Made by a program: the position numbers and the translations under genes. Below the pieces are notes generated by a model. That model was not told where the DNA came from. It did no database searches and saw only the letters and a list, made by a program, of their open reading frames with translations. Shown here piece by piece: positions 44,691 through 56,324 of a DNA stretch of 64,000 nucleotides. Source of the stretch: Opitutus sp. (lineage in GTDB: Bacteria > Verrucomicrobiota > Verrucomicrobiia > Opitutales > Opitutaceae). The stretch spans positions 558,001 to 622,000 of the forward strand of contig JACEUQ010000001.1 of assembly GCA_024998815.1 (NCBI GenBank). Reading direction: 5' to 3'. Each line of letters begins with the position of its first letter. Position 1 is the first letter of the stretch.

Positions 44691-46118
44691 ATGACCCCAT
44701 CCGGCCCCCAGGCGCAGCGGGAGACGCACGACGGCGCGACGATTCGCCCCGTTGCGGGTGTCGTCGTGCCGTCACCCGGGAAACTCCATGTCGTGCCCGC
44801 GCCGCGCCTACTCGCGTGGACTCTCGGCTTGCTGGGACTCGCTGTGCTGACGGGGCCGTTGCCGGAGCTGGCGCCGCTGGGGTTGATCGCAAGCGGCGCA
44901 CTCGGGCTGGTGGTGTTGCTCGACCTTGCCATGGGTCTGCGGCGGGATGATTGGCAGCAGGTGGAAGGCCCTGCGGTCCTGCGTTTGACCAAGGACCGCC
45001 CAGGCACCTTGACGTTGGTTTTTTTCGGTATCCAGGGGAGTCGGACAGGCATTCGAATCGCGCTGGCAACGCCGTCGGTCTTTACCGTTGAGGATGCGGA
45101 GCGCGACGTGGTGTTTCCGCCGGAAGCGGCGAGGGCAACGGGGCAGTGGCGAATCACCCCGGCAAGGCGGGGACGCTTCGGCGGCCTGTTGGTTTGCTTA
45201 GCTCGCCCCAGTCCGTGGGGATTTTGGGAACTGCGGCGGCGCACCGCGCTGGCGACCGAGGTGCGGGTGATGCCGAACTTACTCTCCGAGCGGCGTGCCT
45301 TGTCGGTTCTGTTCCTTGATCGCGGACCGTGGGGCATGCGTGCGCGCAGGCAGGTGGGACGCGGGCGGGATTTCGAGAAATTGCGCGAGTACATGCCGGG
45401 CGACGGGTTCGATGAGATCGATTGGAAGGCGACGGCCAAACGGGGGAAGCCGATCACCAAGGTTTTTCAGGTCGAGCGAACCCAGGAAATTCATGTCGTG
45501 ATCGACGCCTCGCGGCTGAGCGCCCGCACGGTGGTGCATGAGGGCAAAGAGGTGACGGCGCTGGAGCGGAGCATCACGGCGGCGCTGGTTTTGTTGTTGG
45601 CGGCGCAACGGCAAGGCGACCGGTTCGGTCTGGTGGTCTATGATGACCGCGTGCGGGTGTTCCTGCCGTCGGGCGGCGGCACGCGCCACTATGGGGCGTG
45701 CAGGGACGCGGTGCATGCGCTGCAACCGGGGCAGGCGAGTCCCGATGCGGCGGAGGTGGTGCGATCACTGCGGCAGCGGCTGCGGCGGCGCGCGCTGGTG
45801 TTTATCCTGACTGATCTGAGCGATCCGGTGGTGGCGGAGGACTTTTCAAAACACCTGCCCCTGCTGGCGCGGCAGCACCTCGTGCATGTTAACCAATTAT
45901 GTCCACGGGAGGTGGCGCCGTTATTCACCGGGGCGGAGGCGGGCTCGGCCGACGAGGTCTATCGCCGGCTCGCCGGGCACCTGCGCTGGACGGAGGCGCG
46001 CGCGCTGGCGCAACGGCTGAAGCCGACCGGCGTGGCGGTGCAGTTGTTGCGCAACGAGTCGTTTGCGGCGGAGTTGCTGACCCAATATTTGAAAGTGAAA
46101 CAAAGGCAGGCGCTGTGA
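44691..46118 (+). CDS. DUF58 protein (vWA-like), MoxR partner
   Basis: 475 aa. Two membrane segments near the N-terminus (about 40-85), a beta domain, then the DUF58 signature GRGRDFEKLREYMPGDGFDEIDWKATAKRGKPITKVF and a vWA-like fold with a partial MIDAS (VVIDASRLS; later FILTDLSD). Works with MoxR ATPases; exact process unknown. The stop overlaps the GTG of the next gene (GTGA, 46115-46118). Confidence 0.92.
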   Translation: MTPSGPQAQRETHDGATIRPVAGVVVPSPGKLHVVPAPRLLAWTLGLLGLAVLTGPLPELAPLGLIASGALGLVVLLDLAMGLRRDDWQQVEGPAVLRLTKDRPGTLTLVFFGIQGSRTGIRIALATPSVFTVEDAERDVVFPPEAARATGQWRITPARRGRFGGLLVCLARPSPWGFWELRRRTALATEVRVMPNLLSERRALSVLFLDRGPWGMRARRQVGRGRDFEKLREYMPGDGFDEIDWKATAKRGKPITKVFQVERTQEIHVVIDASRLSARTVVHEGKEVTALERSITAALVLLLAAQRQGDRFGLVVYDDRVRVFLPSGGGTRHYGACRDAVHALQPGQASPDAAEVVRSLRQRLRRRALVFILTDLSDPVVAEDFSKHLPLLARQHLVHVNQLCPREVAPLFTGAEAGSADEVYRRLAGHLRWTEARALAQRLKPTGVAVQLLRNESFAAELLTQYLKVKQRQAL

Positions 46119-47155
46119 TCATTAATCTTGAGCGATTTATCCAGGCGGAACGGCCCAGGTGGGAGCGACTGGATGGCATGCTTCGCCAGTTGGCGGAGGA
46201 CCCTTGGCGGGTGCTACCGGTGGACGAGGCGCGCGAACTGGACGGTCTTTATCAACGCGCCTGCGCGGATCTAGCGCGCCTGCGCACGTATGCGGCCGAC
46301 CCGGGCGTGCGGGGATATCTCGAGGGATTGGTGGCGAGCGGATATGCGGAGATCCACGGGCAACGTTCACGTGGGGTACGGGTTCAGCCCTGGACATGGC
46401 TGGCGAGGGGGTTTCCGCAGGCCGTGAGACGCCGGGCGGCAGCGTTTTGGTTTGCGCTGGCGTTAATGGTGGCGGGTTCGGTTTTTGGCGGGCTGGCGCT
46501 GGCTTTTGATGCGGAGGCGAAGGAGGTCATCATGCCGTTTTCGCATCTCCACGGGGATCCTGCGAAGCGAGTCGAGGATGAGGAGAAGCGCGAGAATGGG
46601 GCTGAAGCGAAGAGCGCGCGGGCGACCTTTGCCGGACAGCTCATGGTGCATAACACGCAGGTGACGCTCAGTGCGATGGCACTGGGGTTGAGCGCGGGCG
46701 TGGGAACGGTGGTGCTGATGTTTTACAACGGCGTAATCCTCGGTGCGGTCGTGTTCGATTACGTGAATGCGGGCCAATCGGTGTTTTTGGCCGGCTGGCT
46801 GCTCCCGCATGGCTCGGTGGAGATACCGGCGATGTTGATCGGCGGGCAGGCGGGCTTCGTGATCGCGGGCGCCCTGATCGGGCGGCGGGAACGCAAGCCG
46901 CTCGGGGCGCGGTTGCGCGCGGTGGTGCCGGATGTGGCGACGCTTTGCGGCGGAACCGCGCTGCTGCTGGTGTGGGCGGGGATTATCGAGTCGTTTTTAT
47001 CCCAGCACCATGAGCCTGCGCTGCCCTATGCGGCCAAGATCGCTTTCGGGGCGGCTCAACTGGTGGCCTTGATCTGGTGGCTAACGCGCTCGGGTGCGGC
47101 AACCCAAGCAAACCCGCCGGCCATTAAAACAGACAGCAAGGAGGAGCGGTTATGA
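46115..47155 (+). CDS. SpoIIM-family (stage II sporulation protein M-like) membrane protein
   Basis: 346 aa from the GTG at 46115, chosen because it gives VIINLERFIQAERPRWERLD, the family start, and couples to the DUF58 gene by 4 bp. Five to six membrane segments after residue 105; the family feature is a long periplasmic loop and HNTQVTLSAMALGLSAGVGTVVLMFYNGVILGAV. The name comes from Bacillus; this organism need not sporulate, and such genes are common in MoxR/DUF58 clusters. Overlaps the RDD gene by ATGA. Confidence 0.88.
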   Translation: MIINLERFIQAERPRWERLDGMLRQLAEDPWRVLPVDEARELDGLYQRACADLARLRTYAADPGVRGYLEGLVASGYAEIHGQRSRGVRVQPWTWLARGFPQAVRRRAAAFWFALALMVAGSVFGGLALAFDAEAKEVIMPFSHLHGDPAKRVEDEEKRENGAEAKSARATFAGQLMVHNTQVTLSAMALGLSAGVGTVVLMFYNGVILGAVVFDYVNAGQSVFLAGWLLPHGSVEIPAMLIGGQAGFVIAGALIGRRERKPLGARLRAVVPDVATLCGGTALLLVWAGIIESFLSQHHEPALPYAAKIAFGAAQLVALIWWLTRSGAATQANPPAIKTDSKEERL

Positions 47156-47916
47156 GAACAAGCGGGAGACGGTTGCGGGTGACGACGCCGGAGGGCGTTT
47201 CATTTGCGTTTCGCATTGCCAGTCCGGTGCTGCGTCTTGGGGCCTTGATGATCGACTGGGCACTGATCTCAAGCGCATGGAGTCTGCTCGCACTGATCCT
47301 CGCGCCGCTGAAGTTGATCAGCCATGACGCGAGCCAAGGGGTGATGATCGTGATGTATTTCGTGTTATCGCGCTCTTACGACGTGGTCATGGACTATTTT
47401 TGGCGCGGACAGACCCTGGGCAAGCGGGTGATGCGCTTGAGAGTGGTGGATGCGCAAGGGCTGCGGCTCACGTTTGCGCAGTGTGTGGTGAGAAACCTGA
47501 TGCGTTTTGTTGATTGTCTACCCTTTGCCTATGCGGTGGGCGGAATTGCCTCGCTGGTGAGCGTGCGCGGGCAGCGCTTGGGTGATCTCGCGGCGGGCAC
47601 GATCGTGGTGCATGAAGCGCTGGAGCCCGCCCCGGATGCCGCAGTGATGGGCGAGCAGCGCTATAATTCATTGCGTGGACAGGCTGGGCTGGTGGCCCGC
47701 TTGCGACGCGAGGCCTCACCCGAGGCGGCCCGGGCGGCATGGCAGGCGTTGGCGCGCAGAGAACAGATCGAGCCCGCCCCGCGCCTGAAACTCTACGCGG
47801 AACTGGCGGCCCATTTTCGCCGCTGCGGACAGATCCCCGATGCGCTGCTGGACGGGCTGACCGACGAGCAGCAAATCCGAAACGTGGTCGACGTGCTGTA
47901 TCGGGAGAAATCCTAG
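47152..47916 (+). CDS. RDD-family membrane protein
   Basis: 254 aa. RDD domain in the first ~160 residues: VLRLGALMIDWALISSAWSLL, then QTLGKRVMRLRVVDAQG and RGQRLGDLAAGTIVV. About three to four membrane segments. The C-terminal ~90 residues are a soluble helical tail. A second RDD protein heads the same gene run at 38488. Last gene of the run; convergent with glnS, 10 bp apart. Confidence 0.9.
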   Translation: MRTSGRRLRVTTPEGVSFAFRIASPVLRLGALMIDWALISSAWSLLALILAPLKLISHDASQGVMIVMYFVLSRSYDVVMDYFWRGQTLGKRVMRLRVVDAQGLRLTFAQCVVRNLMRFVDCLPFAYAVGGIASLVSVRGQRLGDLAAGTIVVHEALEPAPDAAVMGEQRYNSLRGQAGLVARLRREASPEAARAAWQALARREQIEPAPRLKLYAELAAHFRRCGQIPDALLDGLTDEQQIRNVVDVLYREKS

Positions 47917-47926
47917 GGGGCTGTGA

Positions 47927-49735
<1,809 letters not shown>

Positions 49736-49900
49736 AAAGGCGCAACTTGCAGGGCGCGGAGGCCGTCGGCAACGCTACATTTAGAGTTCCTTACGGGGAC
49801 GTATCCGGTTCAGGGCGGACTTCGGCGCGGGTTGTGAATAAGGTCCCGAAATTTGCGTTTGCCGCAGGCGGGGGCGGCGTCTCAATGCCCGTCTCTTTTC

Positions 49901-52900
49901 ATGTATCTCAAGGCCCTCAAGCTCCACGGTTTCAAGTCCTTTGCCGACCCCTCGACTCTGCGTTTCGAACCCGGCGTCACCGCTATCGTCGGGCCCAACG
50001 GTTGCGGTAAATCCAACGTGGCCGACGCCATCCGTTGGGTGCTGGGTGAGCAGTCCGCCAAGGCCCTGCGCGGCGGCAAAATGCAGGATGTCATTTTCGA
50101 GGGTGCCGACACCCGTAAACCCGCCCAAATGTGCGAGGTTTCGCTGCTGCTCACCGATTGCGAAAAACAGCTCGGCAGCGAGTTTCACGAGATCGAAATC
50201 ATGCGCCGCGTCCACCGCGACGGCCAGGGCGAGTACTTTTTCAACGGTCAGCCGTGCCGCCTTAAGGACATCCAAAAGCTGTTCATGGATACCGGCATCG
50301 GCCGCACGTCCTATTCGATCATGGCCCAGGGTCAGATCGACCAGATTTTGTCCTCCAAACCCGAGGAGCGACGCGCCGTGTTCGAAGAGGCCGCTGGTAT
50401 CACCAAGTACAAATCTCAGCGCAAGGAGGCCCTGTCCAAGCTCACGCTCACCGACGCCAATCTCGTCCGCGTGGCCGACGTGGTGACGGAAATCGCCCGC
50501 CAGATCGGCTCGCTGCGGCGTCAGGCGACCAAGGCCCTGCGCTATAAAAAACTCATCTGGCGCCTGCGTCACCTCGCGCTGGCTCATCACGGTTGCAACT
50601 ACGCTCAGGTCAGCACGACCTTGGCGCATTTGGAGGAGCAGGTCATTCAGTTGCGCGCCGCCGCCGAGACTCGTCGCACCCACCTGCACCAGCAGCAGTC
50701 CGCCCTCGAGGGGCAGAAGGCCCGTCGTACCCAGCTCAACCAGCGCGTGCAGGAGGCCCAGCAGGCGGTCTTCGATCTACGCTCGGAAAAGGAACAGGCT
50801 GAGAATGCCGCTAACCTTTCCATGATCAAACGCTCCGGGCTTTCCGATCGCTTGGAGGCTTCGCGCGCCAACTTGGGCGAGCTCGATATGCAACTCCACG
50901 AACTGTCGTCGCAGGTCGACACCGGTGCGCAGGATAAACAGATGCAGTTGGCCTTGCTCGGCGGCTCCGACGCCGTTTTCCAAGACCGCAACCGCGAGCT
51001 CGCGGTGGTCGAGGCTGAAGCCACCAAGCTCGAGCAGGAGTTGCAGCAAACCAAGTTCCAGATCCTCCAGTTTGAGAGCAATGTGGCCCGCTTGCGTACC
51101 GATTGTTCCAGCTACGAGGTAGACCAAAAAACCTCCGCGCACCGGCACGAATCCGTCGCCAACGAACTGGAAAGTCTGCGCCAGCAGCAGTCATCTGCCG
51201 CGCAACAACTCTCCGAGCTCAGTGCTCGCGTGGAGGAGGCCACGGTCGCCAAAGCCCGCGCCCACCAAGAGGCGCAGGACGTGCAGATCCAAATAGGTGA
51301 TCTCACTCGCGAATTCCGCGACGGGCAGAAGAAACTCCAGGATATCGACCGCCAACTCGCCCAGCGTACCGCGCGCTTGAACCTGCTCAAACAGTTGGCG
51401 GAAAAGTTCGAGGGCTTCGGCGAGGGCGCGAAAGCGATTCTCCAAGGCCGCCTCGCGCCTGCCTTGGGCGAATCCAAGGCGACCCCGATCACCCACGGCT
51501 TGGAAATCCAGCCCGTTCATGCCAAGGCGGTGGAAGCGCTGCTCGGGTCCGCCGTTGAGGCGATTAACGTGGCCGATGTCGGCACTGCCCAGAAAATCCT
51601 CGCCCAGCTTGAGGTCGAGCAGATCGGCGCCGCCGTCCTGCAAATTTCCACGCTCAAGTCCGAGATTTCCAATGTCACCGCGCTGCCGCCGGGGCTCACT
51701 CCGGCCACCGCCGCACTGGTTAACTACGACCCGGCGCATCCTGCGACCGCGCTTCTTGGCGCCTGTTATGTGGCGGAAAACCTTCACGCATTCCTCGATT
51801 TCTGGCGCGATAATCCGACCTTCCAATTCCTCGCTGTGGCCACCGCCAAGGGCGAAGTGGTCGACCGGCGCGGACTTATTTTTGGCGGGTTCGCCAAAAA
51901 ATCCAACAACAGCATCGTCCAGCGCGAGATCGATATGCGGGAGACCGCGCGGCTACTCGCCGACGACCAACTCGCCCACGATAGTCAAAAGGCGGTCATC
52001 GAAAGTCTCAGCACGCGTCTGGCTGAAGCCGAGTCCACGCTCGAAGAAAAACGCGCCGAGGTGCTCGAGGCCTCGCAGAACGTTGCCACCGTGCAGTCCG
52101 AGGAGCGCAACGCCCAGCGTTCACTCGACGAGCTCGGCACCAAGGCCAACCGCATGGAATCGGAGCTGCAGGGACTCGAAGCCCAGCGCAACGAGACCCA
52201 GACCCGCTTCGAGCGCGCCCGCACCGCGCTCACTGATGCCAACGCCGCAGTTGAGGCCGGTCGCGCCCGCATCAACGAAATGGAGACGCGCCTCACCGAG
52301 TTGCGTGCCGATCGTGACATGAAGCGTGAAAACCTCGGTCAGGCCCGGCTTGATCTGGCTGATTGCCGCCAGAAGGTCGAAGTGCTCGACCGCGGTATCG
52401 CCGACATGGAACGCCGCCGCAACCAGCTCTCGGCGATTCTTGTGCAGCGCCAGCAAGAGGTGGAGGTGTGGACCGACCAGATTGCCTCGCTGGAAGTGGA
52501 AAGCGGCAACCAGAAGTCGCGCGCCGCGCAGATCGCCGAAACCCTCGTGGTTGCCCAGCAGCAGGTGGAGCATATCCGCATCGAACTCGGGGATGTTGAG
52601 CGCGAAATCGGTGGGGTGGAAAACTCGCAGGACGGCATCCGCACGGACGCGGAGAAGGCGCAGGCCGATTTCAGCCGTTGCGAAGTGGCGCTGGCCCAGA
52701 ACAAGTCGCGCGCCCAGTTCCTTGAGGAGGACGTGCAACGCGAGTTCCAGATCCGCGTCGGCCAGTACGACTGGCGGGCGATTTTGTGGCGCTCCGAAGA
52801 TGATCCCCCCGACCTCAAGATGCTCGATCTCGACGACGACGAGGATGAGGATGCCGAGCCGGCTGCAAAGAGCTCTGAGCTAAGAGCTGTGAGCTTGGAG

Positions 52901-53815
52901 TCCAAAGCCTTGAGTATTCAATCGGTACCATCTGGGCCGGAAGGCGAAGTTTCTGCCACGCCTTCCGATCAACCGTCCTCCGACTCCGCACCCGCTTCCG
53001 CCGAGGCTGCGCCGGTTAAACGTCGCAAGAAGAAGGGGCCCAAGCCCGATCCCACCGAGGATGATCTCGTCGCGTTGGAGAAATCCGCCGACTGGAGTTC
53101 GATCAAAGTCGAGGTGGACGCCCTGCGTCAGCGGCTGGCGAGCATGGGTGCGGTGAACACCGGTGCCATCGAGGAATACGCGGAGCTCAAGCAGCGCTAC
53201 GACTTCTTGAAGGGGCAAAGCGACGACTTGAACAACGCCAAGGCCGATTTGATTAAGACGATCGACGAGATCAATCAGACCTCGATGACGCAGTTCCAGA
53301 TCACCTTTGACCAGATCAAGAAGAACTTCGTTTACACCTTCCAGACGCTCTTTGGCGGCGGTATCGCAAACTTGGAGTTGGTTATGACCGACGATATTCT
53401 GGAGAGCGGCATCGAGATCACCGCTCAACCGCCCGGCACCAAGTTAAAGGGCATCACGCTGCTTTCCGGTGGCCAAAAAACCCTGACGGCGGTGGCGCTG
53501 CTCTTCGCGCTCTACATGGTGAAACCTTCGCCGTTCTGCTTGCTCGACGAATTGGACGCTCCGCTCGACGAATCGAACATCGGGCGTTTCACCAACCTGC
53601 TGGGCAAGTTCGTGGATAATTCCCAGTTCATCATCATCACGCACAACAAGCGCACGGTCTCGGCCGCGCAGGCGATTTACGGCGTGACGATGGAGGAACG
53701 CGGCGTCTCCAAGACCGTTTCGATGAAGTTCAGCGCCAACAAGGGCGACCTTGAAACCCATCAGGAAAACATCGCCGAGTCGGTGCGCGGCGCGAAAAGC
53801 ACGATTGGCGGCTGA
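49901..53815 (+). CDS. smc: Chromosome segregation SMC ATPase
   Basis: 1304 aa from the ATG at 49901 (MYLKALKLHGFKSF). Walker A GPNGCGKSN (residues 32-40), a Q-loop, long coiled coils, a central hinge (about 500-650, FGEGAKAILQG to GEVVDRRGLIFGG), the ABC signature LSGGQK and Walker B FCLLDELDAPLDE. Forms the condensin-like complex with ScpA/ScpB. About 100 residues longer than typical bacterial SMC because of an acidic then Ser/Pro/Lys-rich insert near 970-1060 (LDLDDDEDEDAEP to KRRKKKGPKPDP), part of which is encoded by a 7-bp repeat. The TPR gene follows after 18 bp. Confidence 0.97.
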   Translation: MYLKALKLHGFKSFADPSTLRFEPGVTAIVGPNGCGKSNVADAIRWVLGEQSAKALRGGKMQDVIFEGADTRKPAQMCEVSLLLTDCEKQLGSEFHEIEIMRRVHRDGQGEYFFNGQPCRLKDIQKLFMDTGIGRTSYSIMAQGQIDQILSSKPEERRAVFEEAAGITKYKSQRKEALSKLTLTDANLVRVADVVTEIARQIGSLRRQATKALRYKKLIWRLRHLALAHHGCNYAQVSTTLAHLEEQVIQLRAAAETRRTHLHQQQSALEGQKARRTQLNQRVQEAQQAVFDLRSEKEQAENAANLSMIKRSGLSDRLEASRANLGELDMQLHELSSQVDTGAQDKQMQLALLGGSDAVFQDRNRELAVVEAEATKLEQELQQTKFQILQFESNVARLRTDCSSYEVDQKTSAHRHESVANELESLRQQQSSAAQQLSELSARVEEATVAKARAHQEAQDVQIQIGDLTREFRDGQKKLQDIDRQLAQRTARLNLLKQLAEKFEGFGEGAKAILQGRLAPALGESKATPITHGLEIQPVHAKAVEALLGSAVEAINVADVGTAQKILAQLEVEQIGAAVLQISTLKSEISNVTALPPGLTPATAALVNYDPAHPATALLGACYVAENLHAFLDFWRDNPTFQFLAVATAKGEVVDRRGLIFGGFAKKSNNSIVQREIDMRETARLLADDQLAHDSQKAVIESLSTRLAEAESTLEEKRAEVLEASQNVATVQSEERNAQRSLDELGTKANRMESELQGLEAQRNETQTRFERARTALTDANAAVEAGRARINEMETRLTELRADRDMKRENLGQARLDLADCRQKVEVLDRGIADMERRRNQLSAILVQRQQEVEVWTDQIASLEVESGNQKSRAAQIAETLVVAQQQVEHIRIELGDVEREIGGVENSQDGIRTDAEKAQADFSRCEVALAQNKSRAQFLEEDVQREFQIRVGQYDWRAILWRSEDDPPDLKMLDLDDDEDEDAEPAAKSSELRAVSLESKALSIQSVPSGPEGEVSATPSDQPSSDSAPASAEAAPVKRRKKKGPKPDPTEDDLVALEKSADWSSIKVEVDALRQRLASMGAVNTGAIEEYAELKQRYDFLKGQSDDLNNAKADLIKTIDEINQTSMTQFQITFDQIKKNFVYTFQTLFGGGIANLELVMTDDILESGIEITAQPPGTKLKGITLLSGGQKTLTAVALLFALYMVKPSPFCLLDELDAPLDESNIGRFTNLLGKFVDNSQFIIITHNKRTVSAAQAIYGVTMEERGVSKTVSMKFSANKGDLETHQENIAESVRGAKSTIGG
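52869..52903. repeat. 7-bp repeat GAGCTNN inside smc
   Basis: Five degenerate units (four GAGCTNN and one GAGTCCA) in frame within the disordered insert of smc, translated as Ser/Glu/Leu/Val. Same unit as in glnS. Confidence 0.8.
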
Positions 53816-53833
53816 AGCTGAAGTCGAGCCGTT

Positions 53834-55876
53834 ATGAAGTTACCCAAGATCAAACTGTGCTGGAACGGATCGATGGTAGCGGCCGATTGGCGATTCGGGC
53901 TTTTTGGCGGTTATGCGCGCAGTCCCGGCGGCCGCAGGATCGGCTGGGTAATCAGCCTGCGTGGCGTCGTGGCCTGGTTATCGGTCCTGTTGGTGTTGGG
54001 GTATTTCTCCGGGGCGCTCGCGTTGTGGGTTTTGTTGGAACGGCGTCCGTATAACTACGTCACGTACACGGATCTGATTTTGCCGACGCGCTGGAGTGGG
54101 ATTGGGAAACTCCGTGGACAGGCCCAGATCGCGGAAGGGCTGGACGATATAAAGTCCAAGCGCTGGGGTGCGGGTGTGGCCAAGTTGCGAGTCGGCATTG
54201 CCCGTAACCCAGATGAAATCAAGGGGCGTTTGGTGCTCGCCGAACTCTACTTGGCCATGAAGGCGAGCAAGCAGGCGATGGCGGTGTACGACGGAGGATT
54301 GCAGGCGGTTTATCCTGGCCGCGATTACGTTGAGGCGATGATCAAGGTCGCGGCACAATCCGAGGATTTTGAGTGGTGGTTGCGCACCTGCGATCAGGCG
54401 CTCGCAAAGCTTTCCAATAATCCGGCGCTGGCCGGAGATCGCCGGTGGTTAATTCAAGAAAAGCTCCGTGCGCTCATCGCCGCCGAGCGCCCTGCCGAGG
54501 CCCTCGCCTTGGCGGAGGCTGAAGGTGAGAGCCGCAATCCGGCGATCAGCGAACTCCGTGTGTTGGCGCTGTTGTCCGCCCATAAACCGGGCGAGGCGGT
54601 GAGTTTTCTGCGCGATTGGGCCGAGCGAGTTGGGCCCAATCCCGACGCGCAAATTCTGCGGTTGCAAGTGCGGGCGTCACGGGAGGCCGGGGATTTGGCC
54701 GCGATGGGGCAGGCGTTGGAAACCCTGCGCCAATTAGCTCCAACCGATCCTCGTCCGTATGTTTATGGCATCGTGCAACGCGTCTTGGCCGGCCAACACG
54801 ACGAAGCACGGCGGGTTCTCGATTCGTTCTTTCTGCGGTTTGGAAGTACCGCCCAATACTTGCAGATGCTGGCCGCGCCCTTGGCTGAAATTGCCGAGCG
54901 GGATTTGATCGAGCAGGTGATCGTCTTTGCGCGCCAACAGGGCTTTGAGCTGACTGCGCTGCGGCGCTCGTTGGTGCAGTCGCTGATTTCCCGGGGGGAT
55001 TGGCGGGACGCTTCGGGAGTGCTCAGTGAACTGGCTGCAACGTCCAAAAAAGACCCGGCCTCGAATGCGTGGTATGAACTGATGAACGCGCAAATCCAAG
55101 CCGCGCTCGATCCCTCCGAGGGTACGCAATCGAACCTGGTGAGTTTGGTGCGGGGGCGGCAGTTCCCGCTTAGTTTATACAAAAGCCTGGTCGGTAATCT
55201 GCAGCGAGCTGGAAGGCTGACCACGGCGCGGGAGCTCATCACCTTTGCCCAAGGAGTTTACCCCAAAAACACGGTTTTGGAGTCGATGCGCAAGGAATTG
55301 GATACACGCATCGCCTCCGATGTCGTCACCAAGGAGCGTGAGACCACGCTCGCCACCGCGTCGCGCCGCAGGGAGTTGGATACCGCCCTGGCTGCGGCGG
55401 TGGCACGCCCACCGAGTCCGCCAAAATTGCCCCCGCTGAAAGCCGCTGCGGGCATTCCTTCGACGACGGCGGCAACCGCAGTGCGGGAGGTACTGGGCGA
55501 GGCGGACTTCTTCAAGCGCCTGGACGTGTTATCCCAGGAAAAAGACTTCGCCGGTGCGTTGCAGTCGATTCGTGATTTGCGCCGGGCAAAGCCGGCCTGG
55601 TTGAGCTCAAGGGAAGAGGATCTTTCGCTGGCCGAAGTGCGCCTCAACGGCCGCGCAGGGGACTCGCTTGCGCTGCGCTCGGTGGTGCGCCGTTACTTGA
55701 CGGGTGATCGCCTGCGGGGGGCGCAGGTCATTGAGGTCGCCCGCGAATTGCACACCAGTGGACTCAAGGACGAAGCGTTGCTGGTGCTGCGCGAGTTGGT
55801 CGCCAAAATGCCGGATTACCGGGTTGCCCAAAATCTTCTGGCAGAGTGGGGCGCCAAGCCCCCAGCGCAGCAATAG
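53834..55876 (+). CDS. Membrane-anchored TPR protein, paralogue of the one at 15250
   Basis: 680 aa. A soluble start of about 45 residues, one membrane segment (VVAWLSVLLVLGYFSGALALWVLLE), then YNYVTYTDLILPTRWSGIGK and a long TPR-like helical array reaching about 480, a charged and Pro-rich linker (about 500-560), and a further helical end. The order and the TDxxLPxRW motif repeat those of the exopolysaccharide-linked TPR protein. Probably faces the periplasm. Located 18 bp after smc, yet no functional tie to SMC is implied. Confidence 0.82.
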   Translation: MKLPKIKLCWNGSMVAADWRFGLFGGYARSPGGRRIGWVISLRGVVAWLSVLLVLGYFSGALALWVLLERRPYNYVTYTDLILPTRWSGIGKLRGQAQIAEGLDDIKSKRWGAGVAKLRVGIARNPDEIKGRLVLAELYLAMKASKQAMAVYDGGLQAVYPGRDYVEAMIKVAAQSEDFEWWLRTCDQALAKLSNNPALAGDRRWLIQEKLRALIAAERPAEALALAEAEGESRNPAISELRVLALLSAHKPGEAVSFLRDWAERVGPNPDAQILRLQVRASREAGDLAAMGQALETLRQLAPTDPRPYVYGIVQRVLAGQHDEARRVLDSFFLRFGSTAQYLQMLAAPLAEIAERDLIEQVIVFARQQGFELTALRRSLVQSLISRGDWRDASGVLSELAATSKKDPASNAWYELMNAQIQAALDPSEGTQSNLVSLVRGRQFPLSLYKSLVGNLQRAGRLTTARELITFAQGVYPKNTVLESMRKELDTRIASDVVTKERETTLATASRRRELDTALAAAVARPPSPPKLPPLKAAAGIPSTTAATAVREVLGEADFFKRLDVLSQEKDFAGALQSIRDLRRAKPAWLSSREEDLSLAEVRLNGRAGDSLALRSVVRRYLTGDRLRGAQVIEVARELHTSGLKDEALLVLRELVAKMPDYRVAQNLLAEWGAKPPAQQ

Positions 55877-56014
55877 CACCGCCGATTAAAGGGGGGCTTC
55901 CTTCATCCAAATTTGGCCATTCCCATTCGCCGTTCAGTCGGTCGTCGGAACTCGTCGTCAGGTTCGCTAAAGTTTGGTTGAAAACCCCGACCGCGTTCCC
56001 AACGTTGGCCCTTT

Positions 56015-56263
56015 GTGGAAGCCAAAACCAAGTCCGTCCCGTCCTTCGAGGTCGCCCTCGCCCGTCTTGAAACCATTGTTGAATCCATGGAATCAGGCGA
56101 CGTGCCACTGGCTGAACTCCTGGCTAAGTTTGAAGAGGGCAACGGCTTGCTGAAAACCTGCGAGGCTCGCCTCAAGGAGGCTGAGCTGAAGATCGACCAG
56201 CTTAAAAAAGCCAAGGATGGAGCCGCTTCCCTGCTGCCCTTCGAGACCAAACGCGAAAGCTGA
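56015..56263 (+). CDS. xseB: Exodeoxyribonuclease VII small subunit
   Basis: 82 aa with a GTG start at 56015. SFEVALARLETIVESMESGDVPLAELLAKFEEGNGLLKTCEARLKEAELKI is the classic XseB helical hairpin (usual LExIVxxLExGxxxLExSLxxFExG). It binds XseA to form the single-strand nuclease. xseA is not in the window. dxs follows 61 bp later, a common xseB-dxs arrangement. Confidence 0.93.
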   Translation: MEAKTKSVPSFEVALARLETIVESMESGDVPLAELLAKFEEGNGLLKTCEARLKEAELKIDQLKKAKDGAASLLPFETKRES

Positions 56264-56324
56264 GCCTGCCTTGCCGAACCAATCGCCTCCCACCGGCTTC
56301 ATTGCCCCTCCCGTTTTTTCGTTG

